Positions 1 through 8,098 of a stretch of DNA of 17,880 bases are shown piece after piece. Where the stretch lies: positions 1-17,880 of the forward strand of contig JAKPQU010000486.1 in assembly GCA_029555925.1 (NCBI GenBank), given 5' to 3'. Made by a program: the position numbers and the translations under genes. Each line of letters opens with the position of its first letter. Position 1 is the stretch's first letter. Below the pieces are notes generated by a model. That model was not told the origin of the DNA, ran no database searches, and worked only from the letters and a program-made list of their open reading frames with translations. The stretch comes from Bacillota bacterium. Lineage in GTDB: Bacteria; Eremiobacterota; SpSt-956; JAKJGF01.

Positions 1-42
1 TTTTTTCCTGTTATAATTACGTTATTATGAACTTAAAAGACA

Positions 43-73
43 CCCTCCCTTAATCCCTCCCTCAAGGGAGGGA
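43..73. repeat. Palindromic CCCTCCC/GGGAGGG element with G-quadruplex potential
   Basis: TCCCTCCCT (54-62) and AGGGAGGGA (65-73) are a perfect 9-base inverted repeat separated by two bases. A further CCCTCCC lies at 43-49, so the minus strand reads GGGAGGG-ATTAA-GGGAGGG: four G3 tracts with loops of 1, 5 and 1, a canonical quadruplex pattern. Hairpin and quadruplex would compete for the same bases. It could be a dispersed intergenic repeat or act in transcription ending. No T-run follows directly on either strand, so I do not call it a terminator. Confidence 0.6.
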
Positions 74-142
74 AATAAGACGTTATTCCATAAGGGTAAT
101 ATTAATTTATAAAATCTTTTTTCTTAACTTAATGACATTGCC

Positions 143-163
143 CGTTACGCGTTACGCGTCACG
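143..163. repeat. Three tandem 7-base CGTTACG/CGTCACG units
   Basis: CGTTACG, CGTTACG and CGTCACG follow one another without spacers. The unit is short and the function is unknown. It lies between the palindromic block and the 18-base tandem repeat, so it is probably part of a composite intergenic repeat. Confidence 0.5.
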
Positions 164-210
164 AGAGCATATATGTATTATTACGCTTACTTCAGTAATT
201 CATTCACTCT

Positions 211-268
211 TAACTCATCAGTCCTGCGTAACTCATCAGTCCTGTGTAACTCATCAGTCCTGTGTAAC
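211..268 (-). repeat. 18-base tandem repeat (3 copies) carrying the gene's stop codons
   Basis: Read on the minus strand, the unit GTTACACAGGACTGATGA occurs three times in phase (251-268, 233-250, 215-232), with one base change in the last copy (ACA to ACG). The first copy encodes the last residues VTQD and the stop codons TGA TGA of the secreted protein. The two further copies lie just past the stop and repeat the same codons and double stop in the same frame. A partial fourth unit (TAAC on the plus strand) is at 211-214. Confidence 0.85.
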
Positions 269-1810
269 ATTGACTATTGTTTCCGGTGACTTCTGGCCAT
301 CGGGGGCAATAGTAATAGCTTTTATAGTATATTTTGTTTCCGAAGGGAAATTTACAACATAGGTAAACTGTGTTTCAAAATTTCCGTTACTGTCAGCTGT
401 TACTGTTTTTGTTGCCATAGTACCTGCCGGATTGATGACACCTATTACCGAGATCTGCCATGTGACATTAATCTGGACTTTATATCCCGGGGTAGCCCTG
501 CCTTTTACTGTAAACGGCATAGATACCGTATCTCCATTGGAAGGTTCTGTTATCTCCGGCTGTGAAACGGAAGCAGAGTAATAGGGGCCGAGACTTATTA
601 CCGGCTCTTCTGATGTGAGACTTTCTTTCTGACCTGAAGATGTCTCTAAATGGCATAATATATATACATTTTGTACAGAATCGTTTTTTGTGACAATATA
701 TTCTCCCGTATAGATACCATTGCCTTTTTCCTTCATTGGAATAGCGGTTCTGTAAGAACCTATGTCAAAGGTTGCTTTTCCGCCTGATACACCAGACATG
801 TTTACAATCAGTTTATTGCCCGGATGTAACTGGTTCTGTCCGTTATGTGTTACAGAATAGATTAAATCTTTATTCTGACTATCGGTTTGAATATTAAAAG
901 ACCAGGATTTTATAAACTGACGGTTCTGATAGTCTGTAGCACTGAAAACAACTTTGTTTGTACCATTCGGTAATTTATCTGGCGGACGATAGGTAATAAC
1001 ATTTTCTGTTATCTGTGCCTTTGATGTTACATTTATTCCATTTACTGTAAGTTTTGCTGTGGAAGGCACTATCCCTTTATTCTTACTGTCAGCCTGTATA
1101 ACCAGAAGTATATTCGGTCTGTTATTATCAATAGTTGAATTCTCTTTTGGCAGTATCTGTGAAATAATCATTTCAGAAAGGTCTACATTTATATTTACAG
1201 GAGTAACGGCCTGTACGGTTATCTGCTTCCCGTCCGGCATGACCAGATATCCTTTGATTACGGCGTTCTCTATTTTATCTCCGGAACGTATAGTATATTC
1301 ACCCTGATAGTTTCCTCCTGATACTTCTTTCATAGGTATGCCGTTCACCAGATTGGTTATGTTAAAAAAGGCTGCGCCTCCCCGGGAGGCTATCATTGTA
1401 ACCTTTAATATATCACCGGGTTTCATTATACCTGTACCATTATGAGAAATAGATTTTATAAGCCCACCTGTTTCATTACCCTGCTGCTGTCGTGATATTA
1501 TCTCTATTTTTTCTGCGATTACCCCTCCGTCTATATAAGGGCCGCTGGCTTTAATCAGGTCTCCTTCTTTTATCTCCTCAGGAGCTATTGTTTTATTGTT
1601 ATATTTTATCTGTGTGGATGTGCTGAATGTAACAGGTGTTTGTTCCCCCTGATTTTCAATATTTATATAACTATTGGGAATGTCAACTTTCACTATCTTG
1701 CCATAGACCTCCAGTTTCTTTACCTTTTTACTTTCAGCAGGAAAAGTTGAAATAATAAGCGAAACGATTAACATAGAAATTATAAAAAAATATTTTCTAT
1801 AATTTATCAT
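254..1810 (-). CDS. Secreted protein with DUF5666-like domain and duplicated Ig-like domains
   Basis: A 518-residue exported protein of unknown function. The N-terminus (MINYRKYFFIISMLIVSLII...) is a Sec-type signal peptide: short basic part, long hydrophobic core, then small polar residues. An in-frame GTG three codons upstream (1819) overlaps the AAAGGAG ribosome site, so I choose the ATG at 1810. The first region after the signal (about residues 30-100) has the small beta-barrel pattern of DUF5666, with 'YGKIVKVD' and 'EEIKEGDLIKASG'. Two related segments follow, 'SISHNGTGIMKPGDILKV...GIPMKE...GEYTI' and 'SVTHNGQNQLHPGNKLIV...AIPMKE...GEYIV', an internal duplication separated by an Ig-like segment. 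A last Ig-like domain (about the final 100 residues, 'PEITEPSNGDTVSMPFTVKG') closes the protein. Likely periplasmic or surface-located. No anchor or catalytic motif is seen. It has its own intergenic space and is unlikely to belong to the defence operon. Confidence 0.8.
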   Translation of the reverse strand: MINYRKYFFIISMLIVSLIISTFPAESKKVKKLEVYGKIVKVDIPNSYINIENQGEQTPVTFSTSTQIKYNNKTIAPEEIKEGDLIKASGPYIDGGVIAEKIEIISRQQQGNETGGLIKSISHNGTGIMKPGDILKVTMIASRGGAAFFNITNLVNGIPMKEVSGGNYQGEYTIRSGDKIENAVIKGYLVMPDGKQITVQAVTPVNINVDLSEMIISQILPKENSTIDNNRPNILLVIQADSKNKGIVPSTAKLTVNGINVTSKAQITENVITYRPPDKLPNGTNKVVFSATDYQNRQFIKSWSFNIQTDSQNKDLIYSVTHNGQNQLHPGNKLIVNMSGVSGGKATFDIGSYRTAIPMKEKGNGIYTGEYIVTKNDSVQNVYILCHLETSSGQKESLTSEEPVISLGPYYSASVSQPEITEPSNGDTVSMPFTVKGRATPGYKVQINVTWQISVIGVINPAGTMATKTVTADSNGNFETQFTYVVNFPSETKYTIKAITIAPDGQKSPETIVNVTQD

Positions 1811-1850
1811 ATATAACACTCCTTTCGAAAATATGTTTAATGTAAATGTT

Positions 1851-1899
1851 TTATTGAAATACTATGCCAGTTGTTATACCAGTTAAACCATTTCAATAA
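1851..1899. repeat. 10-base inverted repeat flanking a candidate promoter
   Basis: TTATTGAAAT (1851-1860) and ATTTCAATAA (1890-1899) are perfect inverted copies with 29 bases between them. They sit in the gap between the end of the DUF499 gene and the secreted-protein gene, around the candidate minus-strand promoter. This could be a paired regulator site or an RNA stem. No T-run follows, so it is not an obvious terminator for the defence operon. Confidence 0.45.
1859..1887 (-). promoter_or_regulatory. Candidate sigma70-type promoter for the secreted protein gene
   Basis: Read on the minus strand: TTTAAC (1887-1882), a 17-base spacer, then TAGTAT (1864-1859). The proposed start of transcription would lie about 40 bases before the ATG at 1810. 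Both hexamers depart from consensus, and the region is AT-rich enough for chance matches, so the call is weak. Confidence 0.3.
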
Positions 1900-1943
1900 T
1901 ATAAAATGCAAAAACTGTGCCATTATTGTTGAGATGTGGAATT

Positions 1944-4757
1944 TTATTCTCCCTGAAAAGCATCAGTACTATTAAAAATATTATAAAGAGTTTCTTTTAC
2001 CGTATCTTCAATTATAGTCGAATTAAACCCATCACTTTTTTCAGCTTCAATATTTATTTTTAATCTAATTTTATCGCTGTTACTACCAAGTGGCTTAATA
2101 ACTCCATTAAAGAAATTAAAAAACTCGTCATAAGGAACTTCACAGTTAATCCAGACTTTTCGAAAATCATCTGTATGAGGTTTACGTATAGTAATAGATC
2201 CTGAACTTGCTGCAGGTTCAGGATCTATCTGTTCATCTTTTTGCTCATCCCTTTCATCCGTTACATTATATTTACCTTTCCCTTCATTAACTCTGGGAAC
2301 TTTCTTTTCTTCCTCTTTTTTAATTAATTCTTCTGCAAAATCATTACGAATAATATAATAACCTTCTTCAAGCCTTACCTCATCAGAAGACATTTTTTCT
2401 TTATATTTTAAGAGCTCAAGATTTAACACATCCATACCTTTTGCATATCCAAAATATCCATTAAATACACCCTCGGAGATAGCTTCACATAAAACTCTGT
2501 CATCACTTAAGATAGGAAGGTGGGTATATTGTTTAAAATATCCCGGTAAATCTTTTAAATGTAAGGTTTTTTCCTCTGGCGGCCATATTTTAAATTTATC
2601 AAATTTTGTCAGTAATATTGGCGTAAGTCCTTCAATATACTTATTATGCTGCTTTAAAAAAGAAAGAACATAATCACTTATATTCTGCCCTTCTTTTACT
2701 GTTTCTCTACCACGTGATTCCACACAAATGCGATTACCTTCAGATCCTATCCAACCTGTATATCTGTAAGTATTTAATATAGATCTAAATATTCCCTGTT
2801 TTGCCTTTGAATACATATCTTCCAGTTGCTGTATCTGCTGTTTTGATAAATTATATTTATCTTTTTTTATATTTATCCTTTCAACAGCAAGTAATTCTCT
2901 TACTGTTTCCGAAATCAGAGATATTTCCTTATGATCGGCAAATAAAAATATAAGAGTATTTCTAAATATCCTTCTTCCCTGTCCTGCATGATCGGCAATA
3001 TCCATTATAAATTTTTCTGAATCTTTAAAGTCCCCTTTTTCTCCCCAGGGATATTTCATTGGAAGAAGTATTAATTTTGGCTGGGGCGTATCAGGAATAT
3101 CCATATGAGATTCAACCCACTGACGTGTATCAAAAGGTGTTCTTCCTATACGATTATCAATTTCTTTCTCTAATCTCTGATTTATATCATCTTCAGTAAC
3201 CCCTCTTGTTTTTTCATCAAATATAATTCTTGTAAGATTTGGTTTTACTGTGAATTTATAACGTCCTCCATCTACTGAAATAAAATGCAATTTATCCTCT
3301 ATAGTTCTCATAGAATCAAAAATAACAGACTTGCTTAATCCGGGACGGGCAAGGCCGAGATGTAATTCATTTTCCGATGCGCCCACGGAATTACTCCCTT
3401 TTTCAAGGGTATATAAAAAAGCCACTGTAGCCAGCCCCTGTGCCACAGCAGAAACTTCATGATCTCCTCCGTTTTCTTTGTCCACCATGAGAGCATTGGC
3501 TCCTTTACCGGTTAAATCTGCTTCCAGAACATTTCTATATTCCGGATCTATCAACTCTACCAGTTCATTTTTTATTTCATTATTATTCAAATCTACATCA
3601 CCGGCATGTATTATAAAATCTGCTCTTTTCTTTTTCCACAGGTCAGAAACTACCAGCCCAAGTAATCGTAATGCCCCCCTGGTTTTCTGGAAACCGGGAT
3701 TTGTAGCTACATGTCTTAAAAATATATCAATCAAAAATGGATGGAAAGGATAGGCTTTAACGAATTTTTCATGGTAATCTGTTTTCTTTACCTCTTCGGG
3801 AAGGTTTGTTCTATTTTTATAATCCATCATATAGGCATTGGCTATATCCTGATGAATTGAAGTTTTTCCTGTATCAGCAAAAAGCCTGCGTTTTATAATT
3901 TCATAAATTTCCTCTCCTTCTACCGGTTCCCTGAGATTTTGAACCCTTGAAAATATCTTTTTCATTCTTTCCAGTTCTCCCTTACTTGCTTCTCCATGAA
4001 CTTCCAGGTGACTTTTGGGAAGGGTTGCAGCTATAACAAAATTGGGATGTTTTCCTGCATTTTGAGTTAATATCTGAAGAAAGGTTCTTGTCTGAAAAAG
4101 GAGAGTACTGTCAAGAACTTCAACTGTAGCAGCAGATTCCATATAATTAACAATTTCATCAAGAAGGATTAACCCCTTGCCGGATAAAGACAGGAGCCTG
4201 TCAATTGTTTCACCGCTCGGACAGCGTAAAGAACGGTCATTTTCTGCAATAATTTCATAACCCTTTTTACCTATTAATTGAAAAGCTATATGCCCCCAGA
4301 GGGTTCTTACCTGAGTTCCATCGGGATATCTGAAGACATCAGATCCAAGTTGATTTCCATCTATTACCGCTACAGGAGCTTCGGGTAAAGTATTTTTACC
4401 TCTTCTCAATCTCAGACATCCCAGGGAATGGTGATCTTCCAGTTCTTTCCCGTTACTTATAACATGATACAATGCAAGTAGAGCATGGGTTTTTCCTCCG
4501 CCAAAGGGAGTAAGAATTTGCAGTACCGGGGGAGTATTTCCAGTTCCCTCAATTCTATCAATTACTTCTTTAAGAAGGCTTTCAAGGCCGGATGTTATGT
4601 GGGTTCTATCAAAAAACAAACGGGGATTTGTATATTCGCTATTTTTATCTTTTATCAATACATCGTGTAATCGTGCAGCAAACTGATCGTGAGTAAAATT
4701 CCCATCACGAATATCTGCATGGAGTTTAACAACCTGATACCAGGGTTTTAATGACAT
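1944..4757 (-). CDS. DUF499 family ATPase, anti-phage defence operon
   Basis: A 937-residue cytoplasmic P-loop ATPase that I recognise as DUF499. The N-terminus (MSLKPWYQVVKLHADI...) and 'LTPFGGGKTHALLALYH' are characteristic of this family. Walker A is FGGGKTH (residues 85-91) and Walker B is ILLDE (197-201), followed by 'NYME'. The middle has helicase/AAA-like segments such as 'TLPKSHLEVHGE' and 'NPGFQKTRGALRLL'. A charged, low-complexity linker lies around residues 830-890, before a C-terminal domain of about 80 residues. The family is known from defence islands, where it travels with DUF1156 methylases and large helicases; the mechanism is unsettled and I infer ATP-driven DNA or phage sensing. 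This is the last gene of the seven-gene operon. The start is set by GGAGG seven bases before the ATG. The length looks full for the family and no frame defects are seen. Confidence 0.85.
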   Translation of the reverse strand: MSLKPWYQVVKLHADIRDGNFTHDQFAARLHDVLIKDKNSEYTNPRLFFDRTHITSGLESLLKEVIDRIEGTGNTPPVLQILTPFGGGKTHALLALYHVISNGKELEDHHSLGCLRLRRGKNTLPEAPVAVIDGNQLGSDVFRYPDGTQVRTLWGHIAFQLIGKKGYEIIAENDRSLRCPSGETIDRLLSLSGKGLILLDEIVNYMESAATVEVLDSTLLFQTRTFLQILTQNAGKHPNFVIAATLPKSHLEVHGEASKGELERMKKIFSRVQNLREPVEGEEIYEIIKRRLFADTGKTSIHQDIANAYMMDYKNRTNLPEEVKKTDYHEKFVKAYPFHPFLIDIFLRHVATNPGFQKTRGALRLLGLVVSDLWKKKRADFIIHAGDVDLNNNEIKNELVELIDPEYRNVLEADLTGKGANALMVDKENGGDHEVSAVAQGLATVAFLYTLEKGSNSVGASENELHLGLARPGLSKSVIFDSMRTIEDKLHFISVDGGRYKFTVKPNLTRIIFDEKTRGVTEDDINQRLEKEIDNRIGRTPFDTRQWVESHMDIPDTPQPKLILLPMKYPWGEKGDFKDSEKFIMDIADHAGQGRRIFRNTLIFLFADHKEISLISETVRELLAVERINIKKDKYNLSKQQIQQLEDMYSKAKQGIFRSILNTYRYTGWIGSEGNRICVESRGRETVKEGQNISDYVLSFLKQHNKYIEGLTPILLTKFDKFKIWPPEEKTLHLKDLPGYFKQYTHLPILSDDRVLCEAISEGVFNGYFGYAKGMDVLNLELLKYKEKMSSDEVRLEEGYYIIRNDFAEELIKKEEEKKVPRVNEGKGKYNVTDERDEQKDEQIDPEPAASSGSITIRKPHTDDFRKVWINCEVPYDEFFNFFNGVIKPLGSNSDKIRLKINIEAEKSDGFNSTIIEDTVKETLYNIFNSTDAFQGE

Positions 4758-4774
4758 AAGATAACCTCCTGATT

Positions 4775-5134
4775 TTATCTATTAACATTCTGGCGTATAC
4801 GAATAGTTTTAGTTGTTATAACAGTGAAGGCATTTATCAATTCCGCACCATGTTTATTTACAGCATTACAAATAATTTCCGCTTTTTCTTCCGGTTTTGA
4901 GCCTGCCAGTCGGGAGAGAATAACTCCAGAATTAACTCGTTTTTGCCTGAATACCAGTTCTCCGAAATCTTTATCGGCAGTAATCAGTATAGATGATGTT
5001 TCATTACTTAATTCCATTACAATATCATCAGATATGCCGGATTCCATTTCGATTACATATAAAACATTATGTCCATCCACTCTGAGACGGTCTACTATCT
5101 GCCTGTCAAGACTTTCATCAGCAAAGAAGTTCAT
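4775..5134 (-). CDS. DUF5615 PIN-like protein (probable toxin/RNase)
   Basis: A 119-residue protein with the DUF5615/PIN-like layout: 'FFADESLDRQIVDRLRVDGHNV' at the start, then 'GISDDIVMELS' and 'ILITADKDFGELVF'. Likely metal-binding acids are D6, D37, D54 and D56, the usual PIN-type acidic cluster, so RNA cleavage is plausible. DUF5615 proteins are normally paired with DUF433 proteins as candidate toxin-antitoxin systems. Here the start codon overlaps the stop of the upstream DUF433 gene (ATGA, 5131-5134), which implies coupled translation. The pair sits inside the defence operon, between the methylase and the DUF499 ATPase, instead of standing alone. The length is typical and no key residue is obviously missing. 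RNase activity is inferred from the family. Confidence 0.8.
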   Translation of the reverse strand: MNFFADESLDRQIVDRLRVDGHNVLYVIEMESGISDDIVMELSNETSSILITADKDFGELVFRQKRVNSGVILSRLAGSKPEEKAEIICNAVNKHGAELINAFTVITTKTIRIRQNVNR

Positions 5135-5373
5135 TTCGTTACCCCGGCTACAGGATAAATCACATCTGCCCGTAGAGCTTCAGCAGCAAAAGAAAGAGCC
5201 GCTTTAATAGCTTCTTCAGTCAAACGGGGATGAGCAGAAAGTATATCCTCAATAGTTTCTCCTGCAGCAAGTTTTTCCAGTATAATTTCTACTGTAATTC
5301 TGGTTCCGGCAATAACAGGTTTCCCCATCATTATTGATGGATCTGATTGTATAAGATTTTGTTTGACCTTCAT
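5131..5373 (-). CDS. DUF433 family antitoxin-like HTH protein
   Basis: An 80-residue protein of the DUF433 family, recognised from 'IMMGKPVIAGTRITVEIILEKLAAGETIEDIL' and the following helical part 'HPRLTEEAIKAALSFAAEALR'. DUF433 proteins have a winged or helix-turn-helix fold and act as presumed antitoxin and autorepressor for DUF5615 partners. A GTG codon three codons upstream (5382) is in frame, but the AAGGGG ribosome site abuts it; spacing of about eight bases favours the ATG at 5373. The gene follows the methylase by about 28 bases and overlaps the DUF5615 gene by four. If it represses its own transcription, an internal promoter just upstream would be expected; I see none that is convincing in the short gap. 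Confidence 0.82.
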   Translation of the reverse strand: MKVKQNLIQSDPSIMMGKPVIAGTRITVEIILEKLAAGETIEDILSAHPRLTEEAIKAALSFAAEALRADVIYPVAGVTK

Positions 5374-5401
5374 TTCTTTCACCCCTTAATTATTATAACA
5401 C

Positions 5402-8086
5402 TTAGAATTCCTCCTGAATATATTTACTTTCTTCTTTAGCTGCCGGCAACTGTCTCATACCTGTCAGAAAATTCACATAGAGAGTAGCTTCTTTATCATT
5501 GTCAGGCAAAACATCAATAATAGATTGTGCAAGCTGCTCCATAGTGTCACTTCCATTATGGCAGGCACGGGATATAAAATTTGATAATTCTTGCCTGTCT
5601 CCTTCCTGCCAGAGGTTAACTGCTCTATGGAGAATGTCTATAAGAGGAGAAGATTTTCCATTATCAGGTTCTCCCATATTCTTCTCTTTTTTTCTGTCAA
5701 ATGGAGATTTTAAAGATACATCCTGTCCTTTTTTCTGGAGAAGGCCGGATTTTGAAACCAGCTCATTGAATTCCACCCCGAGAGATTGGGCCATAGGAAT
5801 TACTTCTCCTGCCGGCATTGAAGATGATCCGTAAGCCCACCGCCAGAGGAGATAAAAACGGGACTCATCATCTATTTCCTGAGAACCTTTGCTTTTTACT
5901 ATCCTTTCAATGGCAAAATCAGAGACTATTGCACGGACTTTTGTAAGGAGATCTCCTACTGTAAGTTCTTTCCCTTCATAGGTCTGCACTTTTTTGTATC
6001 TGCCGAAGACCTGAACTGCAGGACCTATGGCTGACATAAAGAAGTCCGCTCCGCGGATTCCCTGGGACCAGAAGTAATTCAGGCGTTCGTAAAGGACTTC
6101 TTTTAATTCTTTTTCCACATCGTCAAGAAAGCCTTCTTCTTTTATTGTACGTTTCCGGCAGACGATAAATACTGATGAGGCGAGGGCGGCAGATTTCTGA
6201 GCTCTTAATCGTGCAGGCCTCTCTGTATGAAGTGGCCAAGATGCTGTTACAATAAGATCTTTATGTAAAAGTCCTGTTATTAATGTTTCCCATGCTTCAG
6301 TTGTTTTATGTGCATATATCAAAATTATAAGCCCATTTTTTCTAAGAACTCTATCAAATTCTAAAAAAATTTCTTCCATTTTTTGTTCAAAAACATCTTT
6401 TGTTTTTTTATTGAACGTATCTTGAATAATTTCTGAACGTTTTGGAGTTAATTCAGTTACAAAAATTTCAGGATATAGAAAATTTATACATCTCTTTAAC
6501 CAAACATAAAAAAAATCTGAAAGGTGTGAATATGGAACAGCATCATAATAAGGTGGGTCAGATATTATTGCATTGTAATAGCTATCTGTAACGTTTAATT
6601 TTGATGCGGAGCCTTTTACAATACCTTTAGAATAATTATTAAAATTTATACCTTCCAAACCATTTGAAAGAGAATCTAAATAAGTTCTCCAACTGCCTGC
6701 AGATTCAGACAAAGAATTACCTTCAGGATATTCCCACATCATAGCTATGGCTTGTCTACCAAAAGCATTCTGAATAGTTCCATTCCAAACTGCAAGAGTA
6801 TTTAATTTTCGTGAAAGATTAGATAAACTACAAGCTAAATAAGTAATAACTGCTTTAGAATATTCTTCATTATTAACTTGTTTCTGTATTTCCTTATATG
6901 CTTGACGAATATATTTGCAAAAAGTTGTTAAAGCTACTATTTCGCGTGGATTAAATAAAGAACCCCACTTTTTATATCCATAATTATTAACTCGAATACC
7001 CAATGTCCCTACAGGAGGTAATAATTCATCTGGTATAGCAGAAAAATCTCCTATTTGTTCATTTTTAAGGTCATTATATTTTTTTATTGCTTCATTAAAT
7101 ATTTCTTTATCTTTTCTATTTGCCAGACGATAATTCTTACCATTAATTTTTGTATTATAAAAGATAACTGCCAATAAACGTTCTCCTTGTTTATTATCAC
7201 GAAATAATTGTCTAATATCATCGACAGGTAAAACTTGTCCACAACAAAGACAAACAGCATTACCTCCTATAACAGTACCTTCAGAGGGATTAAAATTTAT
7301 TTTATCATCTTCTACAATATCAAAATCAACACATTTGTTCAATAAATTTGGCTTTGGTTTAATAGATACTTTTTTATATTTTTCATGAAAAAGCCACCAC
7401 TGTTTTACTAAAGGCATTTCAGACCGACAGGCAGGATTTGGACATGTAACAGTTCTTGCCCATATATAAGCCACAGGAGTTTCATCAGGATTACCCGTAT
7501 CATAAAGATGTCCTATCTCTTCCTTCACTCTTTCATAAACCCATTCTCCCCATTTCCTTACATCATGAACTAGTTGAGATCCTCCATCATATTCCTGACC
7601 AAATTCATCTTTGTTCTTTAGTCGAAGATGGGCAAATTTTTGAGGATAATAAAGAGTACACAGCTGAATAATATGTGCAACTGGATTTAAATCAGAAGCA
7701 TAGGTTTCACAACCAAGACGCTGAGCCTCCAGGGGAATAGAACCGCCTCCGGCAAATGGATCTAAAACTTTTGGAGGAACTCCTCCGTTTGCTTCCAGGA
7801 TTCGCTTTTTTGCTTCTTCAATAACCCAGTGATCTTTATGAGAAGGTTCAAGAGTATCCCAGTTTACCAGTTTTTTTATAAATTCATGCTGTTCTTTTCT
7901 CTCTTCCTCATCTCCGGGGGCAGGCACAAGAGAAGCATAAACTGCTGCCCTGCATGCCGCGAGAGGTCTTCTTGCCCACCATAAATGAAGAGTAGAAATA
8001 TGGCCGTGCCTGATTGATTTTTCTCTTGCCGATTGTTCGCTTATTTCTTTAAGAGGTAAACTGTCTTCTATCAGTCTTTTTTCCAT
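5402..8086 (-). CDS. DUF1156 adenine-specific DNA methyltransferase
   Basis: An 894-residue DNA methyltransferase. The N-terminus carries the DUF1156 signature 'HISTLHLWWARRPLAACRA' (WWARRP at residues 36-41). The S-adenosylmethionine motif DPFAGGG is at 109-115, followed by 'YASDLNPVAHI'. The catalytic motif DPPY is at 510-513, in the context 'IISDPPYYDAVPYSHLSDFF'. Between them are cysteine pairs (C215/C220 and C279/C281/C282) that may form a zinc ribbon. DPPY enzymes act on exocyclic amino groups, most often N6 of adenine. In this operon it should mark host DNA so that the helicase/DUF499 machinery spares it. The target site cannot be read from sequence. The start follows GGAG by nine bases. 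The central part (roughly 6330-7660 in the window) is clearly more AT-rich than both ends, which suggests mosaic origin of the recognition region. Confidence 0.9.
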   Translation of the reverse strand: MEKRLIEDSLPLKEISEQSAREKSIRHGHISTLHLWWARRPLAACRAAVYASLVPAPGDEEERKEQHEFIKKLVNWDTLEPSHKDHWVIEEAKKRILEANGGVPPKVLDPFAGGGSIPLEAQRLGCETYASDLNPVAHIIQLCTLYYPQKFAHLRLKNKDEFGQEYDGGSQLVHDVRKWGEWVYERVKEEIGHLYDTGNPDETPVAYIWARTVTCPNPACRSEMPLVKQWWLFHEKYKKVSIKPKPNLLNKCVDFDIVEDDKINFNPSEGTVIGGNAVCLCCGQVLPVDDIRQLFRDNKQGERLLAVIFYNTKINGKNYRLANRKDKEIFNEAIKKYNDLKNEQIGDFSAIPDELLPPVGTLGIRVNNYGYKKWGSLFNPREIVALTTFCKYIRQAYKEIQKQVNNEEYSKAVITYLACSLSNLSRKLNTLAVWNGTIQNAFGRQAIAMMWEYPEGNSLSESAGSWRTYLDSLSNGLEGINFNNYSKGIVKGSASKLNVTDSYYNAIISDPPYYDAVPYSHLSDFFYVWLKRCINFLYPEIFVTELTPKRSEIIQDTFNKKTKDVFEQKMEEIFLEFDRVLRKNGLIILIYAHKTTEAWETLITGLLHKDLIVTASWPLHTERPARLRAQKSAALASSVFIVCRKRTIKEEGFLDDVEKELKEVLYERLNYFWSQGIRGADFFMSAIGPAVQVFGRYKKVQTYEGKELTVGDLLTKVRAIVSDFAIERIVKSKGSQEIDDESRFYLLWRWAYGSSSMPAGEVIPMAQSLGVEFNELVSKSGLLQKKGQDVSLKSPFDRKKEKNMGEPDNGKSSPLIDILHRAVNLWQEGDRQELSNFISRACHNGSDTMEQLAQSIIDVLPDNDKEATLYVNFLTGMRQLPAAKEESKYIQEEF

Positions 8087-8098
8087 TGAGAAATCTCC

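Larger units (their letters stand above)
1..253. other. Intergenic left edge with short repeats, no gene
   Basis: I see no credible coding region in this stretch. It holds a palindromic CCCTCCC/GGGAGGG block (43-73), three tandem 7-base copies of CGTTACG-type sequence (143-163) and the tandem 18-base repeat that begins inside the neighbouring gene. Such a mix of short palindromes and direct repeats is typical of intergenic repeat elements scattered through a genome. No clean rho-independent terminator for the minus-strand gene that ends at 254 is visible. Confidence 0.6.

Noticed and set aside
54..73. A rho-independent terminator for the secreted-protein gene
   Set aside because: The 2-base loop is too tight as drawn, the element lies about 180 bases past the stop codon, and no T-run follows on the minus strand.
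211..268. A small CRISPR array
   Set aside because: The 18-base units abut with no spacers, begin inside a coding region, and no cas gene is present. It is a simple tandem repeat.
132..362. A plus-strand 76-residue coding region with repeated THQSCV
   Set aside because: The repeats are the antisense reading of the 18-base tandem repeat, the frame overlaps the secreted-protein gene, and there is no ribosome site.
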